Shown: positions 9,517 to 19,372 of the stretch, in pieces
Numbering within the stretch: position 1 is the first letter of the stretch
Layout of the letters: each line of letters starts with the position of its first letter
The notes under the pieces: model-generated
Database searches by the model: none
What the model was told of the DNA's origin: nothing
Seen by the model: only the letters and a program-made list of their open reading frames with translations
Translations under genes and position numbers: made by a program
From: Haladaptatus sp. QDMS2
Lineage (GTDB): Archaea > Halobacteriota > Halobacteria > Halobacteriales > Halococcaceae
Direction: 5' to 3'
Assembly: GCF_029338295.1 (NCBI RefSeq)
Contig: NZ_CP119793.1
Location: forward strand, 1-64,000
DNA: 64,000 nt

Positions 9517-10440
9517 CTATAATATGTTCGCTGCCCGTGCTTGGGACACAATCTCCTGTGCCATTTTGTTCGTCGCTTCGTCGACCATTTCGCCGTCCAC
9601 AGAGACGGCCCCGCGTCCTGATTCTTGTGCTTCTGCGTACGCCGTCACGATACGCTGGGCTTTTTCGGCCACGTCAGGTTCTGGAGCAAAGACTTCGTTG
9701 GCGATAGTGATTTGGCTGGGGTGAATCGCCCACTTGCCGTCACAACCGAGCATATTTGCGTTCTGGCACATGGCGCGGAATCCCTCCTCGTCTTCGATGG
9801 TCGCATACGGTCCATCGATACACGGAATTCCGGCACTCTTCGCGGCATGATTGCAGCGCGAGAGTGCGTAATGCCAGTAGTGACCGGGATACTCGGGGAA
9901 CTGGCCAATCGTCAGTCCGGGGGTCCCCATCGCAGCCGAGTAGTCACCAGGGCCAAAGATGATAGAGTCAAGTCGGGCGCTAGCATGCGCAATCTCGTCA
10001 ACATTGTTCATGCCGAGTCCATCCTCGATCTGTGGTTCGAGTCCGATTCCACCAATTTCGAGACCGGCGTTTACCTCGACTTGTTCGAGAAGATTCTCGA
10101 CGGTATGAATGTCGCTTGCAGACTTTACTTTGGGAATGATAATATCGTCGAGATATTCCCCTGCCGCACTCACGACCTCGATAATGTCGTTGTACCACCA
10201 GCGGGTATCAAGGCCGTTCATACGGAAACTCACGATTTTATCGGACCAATCTTCCTTTTCCAAAGCCCGAATTAGTGGCTTTCGAGATTCGGCTTTCGCC
10301 CCAGGGGCCACTGAATCTTCGAGATCTAAAAACACCTCGTCGGCATCACTGCCTGCAGCCTTATGCATCATCTTCTCGTTGCTTGCTGGCGTCGCTAATT
10401 GCGTCCGCCGAAGGACGACTTCATTACTCTCGTCACTCAT
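9517..10440 (-). CDS. HpcH/HpaI (CitE-like) acyl-CoA lyase
   Basis: A 307-residue TIM-barrel lyase of the citrate lyase beta / malyl-CoA lyase family. Motifs: RTQLATPASNEKMM, VFLDLEDSVAP (metal and CoA region), SFRMNGLDT (substrate Arg), GLEPQIEDGLG (metal Glu), IIFGPGDYSAAMG (metal Asp) and KWAIHPSQI near the end. Family members split or join malyl-CoA, methylmalyl-CoA or citramalyl-CoA with glyoxylate, acetyl-CoA or pyruvate. Haloarchaea use such an enzyme in the methylaspartate cycle. Here the neighbours are a VOC protein and a galactonate-dehydratase-like gene, with a class III CoA-transferase and a MaoC hydratase a few kb away, so a C4/C5 acyl-CoA route is possible. The specific substrate is inferred only loosely. 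Confidence 0.85.
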   Translation of the reverse strand: MSDESNEVVLRRTQLATPASNEKMMHKAAGSDADEVFLDLEDSVAPGAKAESRKPLIRALEKEDWSDKIVSFRMNGLDTRWWYNDIIEVVSAAGEYLDDIIIPKVKSASDIHTVENLLEQVEVNAGLEIGGIGLEPQIEDGLGMNNVDEIAHASARLDSIIFGPGDYSAAMGTPGLTIGQFPEYPGHYWHYALSRCNHAAKSAGIPCIDGPYATIEDEEGFRAMCQNANMLGCDGKWAIHPSQITIANEVFAPEPDVAEKAQRIVTAYAEAQESGRGAVSVDGEMVDEATNKMAQEIVSQARAANIL

Positions 10441-10602
10441 TTAGAGATCCACTCTCCTAATCCAATGGTCACCTAATAAACCTTCTGTGTAACCACACAA
10501 CCAGGACTGAGTCTAACCGATTACATTCTCATCTGTTGAATTCCGAGTTTATTGTTTTCGCGGGTTGCCTGCCGGAAATGGATTTACCTCGTGGTCTTGT
10601 GT

Positions 10603-10716
10603 TCAGTCTGCTCCGTGAGGTGGGGAGTATCGACAGGTGTCACACATCCAGGTCCCAAATTGGTTTCTGAGAATCCCGGCACATCGTGGGCAGGTATACA
10701 GTGTAGAATCTATCAT
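10603..10716 (-). CDS. Possible 37-residue zinc-ribbon microprotein
   Basis: A short frame starting at the ATG at 10716 encodes 37 residues with two CxxC knuckles, CPRC and CDTC, 16 residues apart, in YTCPRCAGILRNQ followed by WMCDTCRYSPP. The frame continues open upstream to 10827, but the ribbon begins just after the internal ATG. Haloarchaea have many such small zinc-finger proteins, usually of unknown or regulatory role. It sits alone between the CitE-like gene and the galactonate-dehydratase-like gene, all on the same strand. Expression is not proven; the paired CxxC motifs are the only support. Confidence 0.5.
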   Translation of the reverse strand: MIDSTLYTCPRCAGILRNQFGTWMCDTCRYSPPHGAD

Positions 10717-10894
10717 CAGGTATCGACTACGTATCGACAAGTGATAAATGTATACTTCGACAATCAACGAATCCATATTCACCATTCGACCACAATATGA
10801 CTCGCCGTAATAGAGCAAATATCCCACACGAGATGGGTGAAATCGCTACTGAACGAGCGACCACAACTGGACTACGGACTGCAGTCCGCGAGAC

Positions 10895-12040
10895 TTATTG
10901 ATCGACAACAGATCCATCCTCATGTAGGCGGGTGACAAATTCCCGTGGTTCGTACGGGTACTTTTCGAGTGCGTCGTCATCTAACTCGACGCCGATTCCT
11001 GGCCCATCCGGAATGTCAAGATATCCGTCCTCGCACGTCAACTCTTGCCGAATGAGATCGCTGCCACGTGCCTGTCCCTTATCCGGTCTAAACGGATACT
11101 CGAGGAGCTTGAAGTTCGGAATGCAGGCAGCGAGCTGTAGACAGGCGGCCGTACTAACCGGCCCCAGTGGATTGTGTGGAACAACCCCAGCGTAATGTGC
11201 CTCTGCGAGCGCGGCGATTTTCTTGGCGTGACTGAGCCCTCCCACCATACATATGTCCGGACGCACGTACTGGACGGCGTCGCGGCGGAACAACATTTCG
11301 AATTCGTGAATCGTGTGCAATCGCTCCCCGGTCGCGATAGGGATGTTAATTTTCTCTGCAACGGATGCCATCGCGTCCAAATTGTCCGGCCGGATCGGAT
11401 CCTCGTAGAACGCTGGTCGATATTGCTCGATCTCATGAGCCAGTACAACCGCTTCTTCCGGTTCGAGACGGCGATGAATCTCGATGCAAAGATCGACATC
11501 ATCCCCAACCGCCTCGCGGAACCGACGAACACGGTTAGCCGCCGTTGCGATTTTCCCAGCGTGGGTCTCGAAGTACGGCTCCCTGCGCGATTCGTCTAGA
11601 AATGGCGAGAGATGGCCAACAGCCGTGAATCCCTGCTCTCTTGCCTGCTCGCAACGGCGCACCAGTTTGTCGGTCGAATCGCCTCGAACGTGAGCGTAGA
11701 CGCGTGCTTTGTCCCGGCACTTGCCGCCGAGTAGCTGATACGCCGGCGTCTGGAAGTGTTTGCCAGCAATATCCCAAAGCGCGATATCTATCGCGCTGAG
11801 AGCACCCATAATCGCCGCTCCGCGGAAATGGGCGCGTCGATACAGATACTGCCAGTGGTGTTCGATTCGGAGTGGGTCTTTCCCGATCAAATAGCGTTTG
11901 AACGTCTCGATAGCCTGTTCCGAAGCCTCGAGGAATCCCCACGTTCCGGATTCGCCGAGGCCCGTGATTCCTTCATCCGTATGCACTCGGACGAACAGCC
12001 AACGCCCGATCGGAAGCGTTTCGATGTCGGTTATTCGCAT
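10895..12040 (-). CDS. Enolase-superfamily sugar-acid dehydratase, galactonate-dehydratase-like
   Basis: A 381-residue protein with the N-terminal capping domain (1-115) and the beta-barrel domain of the mandelate racemase group. Visible active-site elements: IEIHRR (metal carboxylate plus base His, like the D-x-H of galactonate dehydratase), FYEDPI (second metal ligand), TGERLHT (third), YVRPDICMVGGLSHAKKIAALAE, and VVPHNPLGPVSTAA (His of the acid/base dyad). The LGPVSTAA segment is typical of the DgoD/ManD subgroup. It would dehydrate an aldonic acid to a 2-keto-3-deoxy acid in a semi-phosphorylated Entner-Doudoroff-type route. The exact sugar acid (galactonate, gluconate, mannonate) is not determined. 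An aldo/keto reductase gene lies upstream on the same strand, 179 bases away. Confidence 0.85.
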   Translation of the reverse strand: MRITDIETLPIGRWLFVRVHTDEGITGLGESGTWGFLEASEQAIETFKRYLIGKDPLRIEHHWQYLYRRAHFRGAAIMGALSAIDIALWDIAGKHFQTPAYQLLGGKCRDKARVYAHVRGDSTDKLVRRCEQAREQGFTAVGHLSPFLDESRREPYFETHAGKIATAANRVRRFREAVGDDVDLCIEIHRRLEPEEAVVLAHEIEQYRPAFYEDPIRPDNLDAMASVAEKINIPIATGERLHTIHEFEMLFRRDAVQYVRPDICMVGGLSHAKKIAALAEAHYAGVVPHNPLGPVSTAACLQLAACIPNFKLLEYPFRPDKGQARGSDLIRQELTCEDGYLDIPDGPGIGVELDDDALEKYPYEPREFVTRLHEDGSVVDQ

Positions 12041-12219
12041 ACCATCACGGCAATCTGCGCTTGATTATTTATAGATTTGGCCGTTCCACCCCTCAGCACC
12101 CGAACGATGAGGGACGTACGGAATTGCCTGCCACTGAGAAAAGAGCAGTCGGTCGACGACAGGAGTATCCGTCTCCAGTGTACAGCTGTCACCTCTAACG
12201 AGTCAAAAATCCGTCCCGA

Positions 12220-13095
12220 TCAACGCTTTGGAACCGGACTTGATCGTGAGCTCCCCTCATCCATGAGTGCTCGTTGCTCCGATTCGCTCAACGTTCGAAA
12301 GCGCTCTGCCGCATCGAGGATCATCGGGATGAGCTTTGGATCACCAGCATTCGTGATCGAAGTCAGACCTTGAGAGAGCGTGAAGTTCAGACACTCATCG
12401 ATTCGAGCCTGCGTATCGAAGGGTTCGTACCAGGTGTCGTATGGTCTGTCTCCAGGTGAGATCTCATTTTTAGGTGGCCATGTTCCCTTTGCGAAGGTCT
12501 TGATACCGATGGTACCGATTCCTTTCTCCTCGGCCCGTCTGAGGACGGGGCGATAATCGTGCTCGTCGTCATCCTTCCCAAGAAGGGTGTAGTTCATTGG
12601 GAACATGACAGTCTCGAGGTCGTCGATTCGCTCAATCGCATCGAGGATGACAGCAGGAGCACCGTGGCTAGTCAGCCCGATATGGTCGATGATCCCCGAT
12701 GCTTTGGCTTCACGGAACGTTTCGAGCGCTCCGTCTGGACTCGTGATTGCGTCGAGTTCGTCGCGCCCCGTTACCGCGTGGAACTGATAGAGATCGATGT
12801 TCTCGATACCCATTCGTTCGAGTGACTGTTCCAGTTCGTTGGCCGCACCCTCCTTCGTACGTGCTTTGGTCTTACAGCCAAGGAAGATATCGTCCCGGTG
12901 AGCTCGCAACGCCGGTTCGAGTTTCACCTCGGCATCACCGTACGTCGGCGCGACATCGAAGTGATTTACGCCATGCGAACGGACCAACTCGACCATTCGG
13001 TTCGCCCCATCCTGATTGAGCGTCCGGAGGACGATTGCACCGAACGTTAATAGGGTGCTTTTCTGCCCAGTCTGACCAAGCATTCTCGTGTCCAT
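12220..13095 (-). CDS. Aldo/keto reductase
   Basis: A 291-residue NAD(P)H-dependent reductase with the AKR barrel. Motifs: MDTRMLGQTGQKSTLLTFG at the start, VNHFDVAPTYGDAEVKL (catalytic Asp and Tyr), FLGCKTKARTKEGA (catalytic Lys), and IDLYQFHAVTG (the family His position). It ends with a Ser- and Pro-rich tail. It likely interconverts an aldehyde or ketone sugar and an alcohol. It is transcribed in the same direction as the galactonate-dehydratase-like gene and may form a unit with it, which suits oxidation of a sugar before the dehydratase. A second, only distantly similar AKR is encoded at 18.4 kb. Confidence 0.85.
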   Translation of the reverse strand: MDTRMLGQTGQKSTLLTFGAIVLRTLNQDGANRMVELVRSHGVNHFDVAPTYGDAEVKLEPALRAHRDDIFLGCKTKARTKEGAANELEQSLERMGIENIDLYQFHAVTGRDELDAITSPDGALETFREAKASGIIDHIGLTSHGAPAVILDAIERIDDLETVMFPMNYTLLGKDDDEHDYRPVLRRAEEKGIGTIGIKTFAKGTWPPKNEISPGDRPYDTWYEPFDTQARIDECLNFTLSQGLTSITNAGDPKLIPMILDAAERFRTLSESEQRALMDEGSSRSSPVPKR

Positions 13096-13193
13096 AGTTG
13101 GATGTCACTGAATGAGTGCATAAAACCACCGCTGAGAGCGTTATCGAAGACTTTGTTCGATTTAATATGATGGACTCTCCCTCCAGGTTTCAA

Positions 13194-13204
13194 TCTTTAT
13201 GTAC
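13194..13204 (+). promoter_or_regulatory. TATA-like box before malic enzyme
   Basis: The segment tctttatgtac lies about 20-30 bases before the ATG of the malic enzyme gene, the distance expected for a leaderless archaeal transcript. No clear Shine-Dalgarno sequence lies between it and the start. Inferred from position. Confidence 0.4.
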
Positions 13205-13224
13205 TATGGGTTCCCAGTCAATCT

Positions 13225-15486
13225 ATGGGATTAGATGACGAATCCCGGGAGTACCACCGTCAGGAACCCCCGGGAAAGTTAGAGATTTCGACGACAAAAC
13301 CGACGAACACCCAGCGCGACCTGAGCCTCGCGTACTCGCCCGGGGTGGCCGCACCCTGCCTTGACATCGCAGAGGATGTCAGCCTCGCCTATGAGTACAC
13401 CGCGAAGGGGAACATGGTGGGCGTCGTCTCCAATGGCTCTGCGGTGCTTGGCCTTGGGGACATCGGCGCACAGGCCTCGAAACCGGTGATGGAGGGCAAG
13501 GGCGTCCTGTTCAAGCGGTTCGCCGACATCGACGTCTTCGACGTGGAACTGGACACCGACGACCCGGAGAAAATGATCGAATCGGTGGCCATGATGGAAC
13601 CGACGTTCGGGGGCATCAACTTAGAGGACATCAAGGCCCCCGAGTGTTTCACCATCGAGGAACGGCTGCGAAAGGAGATGAACATCCCCGTGTTCCACGA
13701 CGACCAGCACGGGACGGCCATCATCTCCGGAGCCGCCCTCCTGAATGCCCTCGAAATCGCCGAGAAGGACATCTCTGATATTAACGTGGTGTTTTCCGGG
13801 GCTGGGGCGAGCGCCATCGCAACCGCCCGGTTCTACGTCTCACTCGGCGCAAAAAAAGAGAACATCACCATGTGCGATTCCTCGGGCATCATCACCGAAC
13901 AACGTGCCGAGGCAGGCGAGGTGAACCAGTACAAACGCCAATTCGCCCGCGACATCCCTGAGGGCGACCTCGCCGACGCGATGGAAGGCGCAGACGTGTT
14001 CGTCGGCCTCTCAGTCGCCGGCATCGTGAGCCAGGAGATGGTGCAGTCGATGGCGAACGACCCCGTCATCTTCGCGATGGCGAATCCGGACCCCGAAATC
14101 ACCTACGAGGCGGCGAAATCGGCCCGCGACGACCACGTCATCATGGCGACGGGGCGCTCTGATTACCCGAATCAGGTGAACAACGTTCTCGGGTTCCCCT
14201 TCATCTTCCGTGGCGCACTCGATGTGCGCGCCAGCGAGATCAACGAGGAGATGAAGGTCGCCGCCGCAGAAGCCCTCGCTCGCCTCGCCCGACAGGACGT
14301 CCCCGACGCCGTGGTCAAAGCCTACGGCGACCAGCCAATTCAGTTCGGCCCGGATTACATCATTCCGAAACCGGTCGACCCGCGCGTATTGTTCGAGGTG
14401 GCTCCGGCCGTCGCGAAGGCAGCAGTGACCTCAGGTGTCGCTCGTAACGAGATCGATATCAATCGCTACGTCGAGAAACTCGAAGCGCGTCTCGGGAAGT
14501 CCCGCGAGATGATGCGCGTCGTCCTTAACAAAGCCAGGTCGGACCCGATGCGGGTCGCGCTCGCAGAGGGAACTGAGGAAAAGATGGTGCGTGCGGCCTA
14601 CCAGCTCGTCGAGCAGGGCATCGCAGAGCCAATCCTCATCGGCGACGCAGACGCCATCACCCGGACGGCACGTACCCTTGGCCTCGAGTTCGACCCTACG
14701 ATCGCAGACCCCACGAATGAGGGTCAGTGGGACCATTATGCAAACCGACTTTATGAGCTGCGTCGGCGCAAGGGACTCTCCCGCAGCGAGGCGAGCGACC
14801 TCATACATAGAGATACGAACTACTTCGGTAGTGTGATGGTCGATTCGGGAGACGCAGACGCGATGCTCACCGGTCTCACCCACCACTACCCCTCGGCACT
14901 CCGACCGCCCCTGCAGGTCATCGGCACGGCCGAGGACACTGACTACGTCGCTGGCGTCTACATGCTCACGTTCAAAAACCGCGTCATCTTCTGCGCTGAT
15001 ACCACCGTTAACTTCGATCCCGACGCGAAGATGTTGGCCGAAATCACCAAGCATGCCAGCGATTTGGCACGACGATTCAATGTCGAACCGCGTGCGGCCC
15101 TGCTCTCGTACTCGAACTTCGGATCGGTTGACAACCAATCTACGCGTGAGTCACGGGAAGCTGTCCAGCTCCTCCACGCTGATCCAGAGGTCGATTTCCC
15201 AGTGGACGGAGAGATGCAGGCGGATACTGCTGTTGTCGAGGAAATTCTCACTGGAACCTATGCAAACTTCGAGCTGAAAGAGCCGGCCAACGTACTCGTG
15301 TTCCCGAATCTGGAGGCGGGGAACATCGCGTACAAACTGCTGCAGCGCCTCGGCGGCGCGGAAGCCATCGGGCCGATGCTCGTCGGCATGAACAAACCCG
15401 TCCACGTCCTCCAGCGCGGCGACGAGGTCAAAGACATCGTGAATCTCGCCTCGGTTGCTGTCGTCGACGCCCAGGGGCGAGAGTAG
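13225..15486 (+). CDS. maeB: NADP-type malic enzyme with phosphotransacetylase-like C-terminal domain
   Basis: A 753-residue two-part protein. Residues 1 to about 420 are a complete malic enzyme: [13 protein letters not shown], the catalytic Tyr/Lys region with [44 protein letters not shown], and the cofactor fold [12 protein letters not shown]. From about 430 onward lies a phosphotransacetylase-like domain ([48 protein letters not shown]), which in this family is usually regulatory (binding acetyl-CoA) rather than catalytic. The enzyme decarboxylates malate to pyruvate, making NADPH. The fused length agrees with bacterial MaeB and haloarchaeal homologues. Its codon use is noticeably more GC-rich than the surrounding genes, fitting a conserved housekeeping gene. 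It is flanked by divergent and convergent catabolic genes, so it is probably transcribed alone. Confidence 0.95.
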   Translation: MGLDDESREYHRQEPPGKLEISTTKPTNTQRDLSLAYSPGVAAPCLDIAEDVSLAYEYTAKGNMVGVVSNGSAVLGLGDIGAQASKPVMEGKGVLFKRFADIDVFDVELDTDDPEKMIESVAMMEPTFGGINLEDIKAPECFTIEERLRKEMNIPVFHDDQHGTAIISGAALLNALEIAEKDISDINVVFSGAGASAIATARFYVSLGAKKENITMCDSSGIITEQRAEAGEVNQYKRQFARDIPEGDLADAMEGADVFVGLSVAGIVSQEMVQSMANDPVIFAMANPDPEITYEAAKSARDDHVIMATGRSDYPNQVNNVLGFPFIFRGALDVRASEINEEMKVAAAEALARLARQDVPDAVVKAYGDQPIQFGPDYIIPKPVDPRVLFEVAPAVAKAAVTSGVARNEIDINRYVEKLEARLGKSREMMRVVLNKARSDPMRVALAEGTEEKMVRAAYQLVEQGIAEPILIGDADAITRTARTLGLEFDPTIADPTNEGQWDHYANRLYELRRRKGLSRSEASDLIHRDTNYFGSVMVDSGDADAMLTGLTHHYPSALRPPLQVIGTAEDTDYVAGVYMLTFKNRVIFCADTTVNFDPDAKMLAEITKHASDLARRFNVEPRAALLSYSNFGSVDNQSTRESREAVQLLHADPEVDFPVDGEMQADTAVVEEILTGTYANFELKEPANVLVFPNLEAGNIAYKLLQRLGGAEAIGPMLVGMNKPVHVLQRGDEVKDIVNLASVAVVDAQGRE

Positions 15487-15518
15487 CGTCGGTAATGTGA
15501 CGCGGAAAAACCGGTGGT

Positions 15519-16735
15519 TCAGGGACGTGCTCGCGTTTCACGGCGTGCTAGCAACCAGAGCAGTGCGATGCTCACCACAAAGCACACGATGAGTTGGGCA
15601 AATGCGGCTGAGTAAGTCGCACGTTCGGCGATAATTCCAACGAATGCTGGCCCCAAACTCCCGATGCCTGTATACACGGTCTTGATCGCTCCGAAGTCGC
15701 TACCAAGGGTGTCTTTCGAAAGATGGTCGAAGAGGTAGGCTTGCATGACTGGCGGACAGGTACGAATTCCTGTGCATACACGAGGACGCTCGCACCGATC
15801 AGCGGCATCGATGTCATCGATAGCATTCCAACGAGGCCGAGTATGCTGAGTGCGATTCCACCTGTGGCGATGTTCATTCGGGGCAGCCTATCACTGAGGT
15901 CTCCTGCAATTGGACTCGCTACCATTCCGACGATGAACAAGATCGAAAAGGAGGCACTCGCTAGTAACGGCGAGAATCCTTTATCCGCTTGTAGAAACAG
16001 TGGCAGGAAACTCACGATCCCAGAGGTGGCGAAATTGAACAACGAGTACACTACGATTAGCCACCGGATTTCTCGGTAGGCGATGACTCTGTGAATCACC
16101 TCCTGTACGTTGAAATCGACCTGACTGATGACGTATGATTCCTGTCGCCAACGGGAAAGGAGAACTGAGGTTACTGCGAGTACTCCTACGACTGGGAGGA
16201 ACGTGAGCTTCCAGTTTCCGAGTGCGAGCGTGACGATAACGATTCCTGCGGCAATCGCGCTCCCGATTGTTCCAGCAGCGTCGTTGATTCCGAGCGCGAG
16301 ACCGCGTCGCTCGACATACATATCCGAGATAAGCGTGCGCGAAGATGTGAAGTACAACCCGCCGCCGATACCAACCAAGACGACGCTAGAGAGGAGACCC
16401 GTATAGGTAGAAATCGTCATCAGCGCAAGGAACCCGCCGGTGAGGATTACCAAACTAGGTACTAGAACCGTGATACGCGATAGTTGATCGGAGAGTCGAC
16501 CGCCCGGATACTGGACCAGAGCATACAATGCCCACAGAATCGTCAGGCAGAACCCAGCCTGAGATGGCGATATAGCCAGAGTTTCGATGAGAACTGGCAG
16601 AAGCGGCGGTAACGCCTCACGCCCGAGTCTGAGCCCGAGCCAACCCAGCGAAAGAACGATTGAAACTCGTCCCATCGGTCCGGTCAGCAAGCGCTCGGCG
16701 TGACCCGTCGCGTGCTCTCCTGACTTGCGAGTCAT
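15519..16735 (-). pseudogene. MFS transporter, split by a one-base frameshift
   Basis: Two overlapping frames form one 12-helix permease of about 405 residues. The longer frame carries helices 1 to about 10, with GWLGLRLGREALPPLLPVLI at the start, the QYPGGRLSD motif of loop 2-3 and NDAAGTIGSAIAAG. After VYAQEF it runs into non-membrane residues. The second frame picks up with PPVMQAYLFDHLSKDTLGSD and the last two helices, ending IALLWLLARRETRARP. A single missing base at about 15755-15764 explains the break; adding one makes the length divisible by three. The typical MFS text for such transporters reads straight across this point. As it stands the encoded protein would lose its last helices. 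It could be a sequencing error. The substrate is unknown. Confidence 0.8.
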
Positions 16736-16936
16736 TCCGTGACTCGAACCCGATGCCGGGTGATAGAGCTTCCGTTCGCTGAACGGACTGTCATTCTCGC
16801 ATTGGGATCTTCGCCCGAATTGGAACCCCGTCTTGGTTCACACACAGACCGACAAGGATGACAAATTCTGCAAGTTCGAATGGGTCCAGTCAGTACACCG
16901 AACGAACGCCCGAAGTATCGACCGTCTAAGCTACTT

Positions 16937-18118
16937 TTACTCATCCTTCTTATCGAGAACGCCAGTTTCGATGAGGTCATGGATTTTCTCGTCAGAGTAG
17001 CCCAGTTCAGAGAGCACTGCAAAGGTGTGTTCGCCGAGTTCAGGTGGTCGCCCGCCGAGTTCGGGCGAGCCCTTGTCGGTGCGGAAAGGGAGCGTCGAGG
17101 TTAGCAGTGATTCCTCGGCCGCCAGATTATACGAGTCAGTGAGCATTCCTCTGGCTTTCACATGTGGATCTTGATCGACGAGCTCGCCAACATCCTGTAC
17201 CGAACCTATCGGAACGCTCGCTTGAGCCAACCGCTCGACCAGTTGCTCACGGTCGAACTGCGCAAAGCTTTGTTTCAATTCAGCTTCGAGGGCGTCGGTG
17301 TTCTCGATCCGTGTAGCATCTGTCTCAAAGCGCTCATCCTCGATCAAGTCGTCTCGATCGATTACATGACACATGCTCTCGTACTGTTGTTGGGTGATTG
17401 CCTTTACGTAGAATGGCTTGTCGTCACCAGCGTAATAGACCCTGTCAGTAACGTCGTTCCCCGAGCCAGTGCGCTCGCGAACGCGTCCTGTACGCGAGTA
17501 TTCAGCGATTCGATACGCCATCCACGACACTGCCGTATCGAAAAGCGATGTATCGATGTACCTCCCTTCACCCGTTTGTTCCCGCTCTAATGCAGCGGCC
17601 ATAACGAACAGTGCTGCGTGAACCGCGGTTCCACAGTCGATAAAGCTCGCTCCAATTCGAACTGGAGGGCGATCGGGATATCCCGTTGATGCAAGGACGC
17701 CGCTCAGTGCCTGTGCAATCGGATCATATGCAGGGAAGTCACGGTACGGGCCGTCCTGACCGAATCCACTAATCGAGCAGTAGATGACGTCCGCGTTCTG
17801 TTTTGCGACTGCGTCGTAATCCAGTCCAAACCGTTCGAGAACTCCAGGTCTGAAGTTCTCGACGACGATATCGACCCGCTCGGCGAGTTGCTGGGCGATT
17901 CTCTTCCCCTCGTCAGTTTTCAGGTCAATACTGACTGAGCGTTTTCCTCCGAGATTGAATGAGGAAAACGCGTCAACCCATTCTGATCGGGGACGTTCCC
18001 CACCAGGCGGTTCGATTTTTATGACGTCTGCACCTAGTCCGGCCAATAATTGCGTACAGTGCGGTCCCGAGACCTCTCGAGTGAAATCGAGAACCTCGAA
18101 ACCCGTGAGTGGTTTCAT
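16937..18118 (-). CDS. Class III CoA-transferase (CaiB/BaiF family)
   Basis: A protein of about 393 residues starting MKPLTGFEVLDFTREVSGP (an upstream in-frame start adds three residues). Family features: QLLAGLGADVIKIEPPGGERPR, KRSVSIDLKTDEGK, VVENFRPGVLERFGLDY, and SGFGQDGPYRDFPAYDPIAQALSG, which contains the catalytic Asp that forms the acyl anhydride. Members move CoA between acyl-CoA and a carboxylic acid such as oxalate, mesaconate, carnitine or succinate derivatives. The gene is divergent from the aldo/keto reductase at 18.4 kb, with about 245 bases between starts. A CitE-like lyase and a MaoC hydratase are encoded within 7 kb, so a CoA-linked dicarboxylate route is plausible but unproven. 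Confidence 0.88.
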   Translation of the reverse strand: MKPLTGFEVLDFTREVSGPHCTQLLAGLGADVIKIEPPGGERPRSEWVDAFSSFNLGGKRSVSIDLKTDEGKRIAQQLAERVDIVVENFRPGVLERFGLDYDAVAKQNADVIYCSISGFGQDGPYRDFPAYDPIAQALSGVLASTGYPDRPPVRIGASFIDCGTAVHAALFVMAAALEREQTGEGRYIDTSLFDTAVSWMAYRIAEYSRTGRVRERTGSGNDVTDRVYYAGDDKPFYVKAITQQQYESMCHVIDRDDLIEDERFETDATRIENTDALEAELKQSFAQFDREQLVERLAQASVPIGSVQDVGELVDQDPHVKARGMLTDSYNLAAEESLLTSTLPFRTDKGSPELGGRPPELGEHTFAVLSELGYSDEKIHDLIETGVLDKKDE

Positions 18119-18362
18119 CTCGCACAAGGATTCTCTATTTAATTATTTAAGTATTGTGACGACTGTCAAATTCAATCGTCGCCTGAGACCGTCGATGCAA
18201 ACGGAGCAATCGCGGGGGATTCTCGTCTGCTCATTATCTGGTACTGCATCAATCAGTGAATCCAGTATATTCGTCTGCAGCGCTCGATATTCGAGCGAGG
18301 CAACAATACTGAGTTGCACGTACGGGGAACTTATAACGGCTGCTTGTGAATCTACCTCTGGT

Positions 18363-19334
18363 ATGGAGTACACAACCCTCGGAAGCACTGGCATGACGGT
18401 CAGTCGAATTTGCCTCGGTTGCATGAGTTTTGGAACGGATCGCGAGTGGAAGCTCACACAGGAAGAAAGCGCCGAAATCATCGAGCGGGCGCTCGATCTC
18501 GGCATCAACTTCTTCGATACCGCGAACGTCTATTCGAAAGGTGAATCCGAACGAATCGTCGGGAACGTCCTCAGCGATTACGACCGCGACCGATTGGTTG
18601 TCGCGACAAAGGTTTACGGAGAAATGGATGAGACAAATCCCAATGCTAGTGGGCTCTCGCGAAAGGCAATTGAGCAGGAACTAGCGAACAGCCTGGAGCG
18701 CCTCGGGATGGATACCATCGACCTCTATCAGACCCACCGATGGGATTACAACACACCTATCGAGGAGACGCTCCGCACGCTCGACGACGCAGTTCGCCGA
18801 GGGACGGTCCGGTATTTGGGTGCTTCGTCGATGTGGGCCTATCAGTTCGCCAAGGCTCTCTACACGAGTGAGGCACTCGGCCTCAATCGGTTCGCTACGA
18901 TGCAAAACCACTACAATCTACTCTACCGCGAGGAGGAGCGTGAGATGCTCCAACTTTGCCAAGAGACAGGCATTGGTGTCATTCCGTGGAGTCCACTGGC
19001 CAAAGGGTATCTTGCGCGTCCACATAATCAGCTCGAAGCAACCACCCGCGGAGAAACGGAAGACTACACCCAGACCCATCCCTACTTCCAGGGGAATGGG
19101 CAGGCCATCAATGAACGCGTGCAGGAACTTTCTGACGAGAAGGGCGTTTCAATGGCCCAGATTTCGTTTGCGTGGCACCTCCACAAAAGCGGTGTCGATG
19201 CACCCATCGTCGGTGTGACGACCGTCGAGCAGTTAGAGGAGGCCGTAGAGGCGCTTGACATCACGCTTTCCGAGGCCGATCTCACGTATCTCGAAGAGCC
19301 GTACCGTCCCGTTCCGCCGTCCGGTCACGAGTGA
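18363..19334 (+). CDS. Aldo/keto reductase (YajO/Tas-like subgroup)
   Basis: A 323-residue AKR beginning MEYTTLGSTGMTVSRICLG. Catalytic features: FFDTANVYSKGESERIVG (Asp, Tyr), VVATKVYG (Lys), DLYQTHRWDYNTPIEETL (His), and the cofactor segment VIPWSPLAKGYLAR. The open frame reaches back to 17955, but that upstream part overlaps the CoA-transferase on the other strand and has no AKR sequence, so the ATG at 18363 is chosen. The insert after VATKVYGEMDETNPNASGLSRKAI is the usual longer loop of the AKR subgroup acting on sugar or aldehyde substrates. It ends 38 bases before the convergent chaperonin gene. Confidence 0.9.
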   Translation: MEYTTLGSTGMTVSRICLGCMSFGTDREWKLTQEESAEIIERALDLGINFFDTANVYSKGESERIVGNVLSDYDRDRLVVATKVYGEMDETNPNASGLSRKAIEQELANSLERLGMDTIDLYQTHRWDYNTPIEETLRTLDDAVRRGTVRYLGASSMWAYQFAKALYTSEALGLNRFATMQNHYNLLYREEEREMLQLCQETGIGVIPWSPLAKGYLARPHNQLEATTRGETEDYTQTHPYFQGNGQAINERVQELSDEKGVSMAQISFAWHLHKSGVDAPIVGVTTVEQLEEAVEALDITLSEADLTYLEEPYRPVPPSGHE

Positions 19335-19372
19335 CGGTCCTAGCGAGCATTTCCAATTCAACTATCTCAACG

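Noticed and set aside
9517-10440. Calling the CitE-like gene a proven methylaspartate-cycle enzyme
   Set aside because: The neighbouring genes that would define that cycle (glutamate mutase, methylaspartate ammonia-lyase) are not in the window, and the MaoC gene at 23 kb has a much shorter hydratase than expected.
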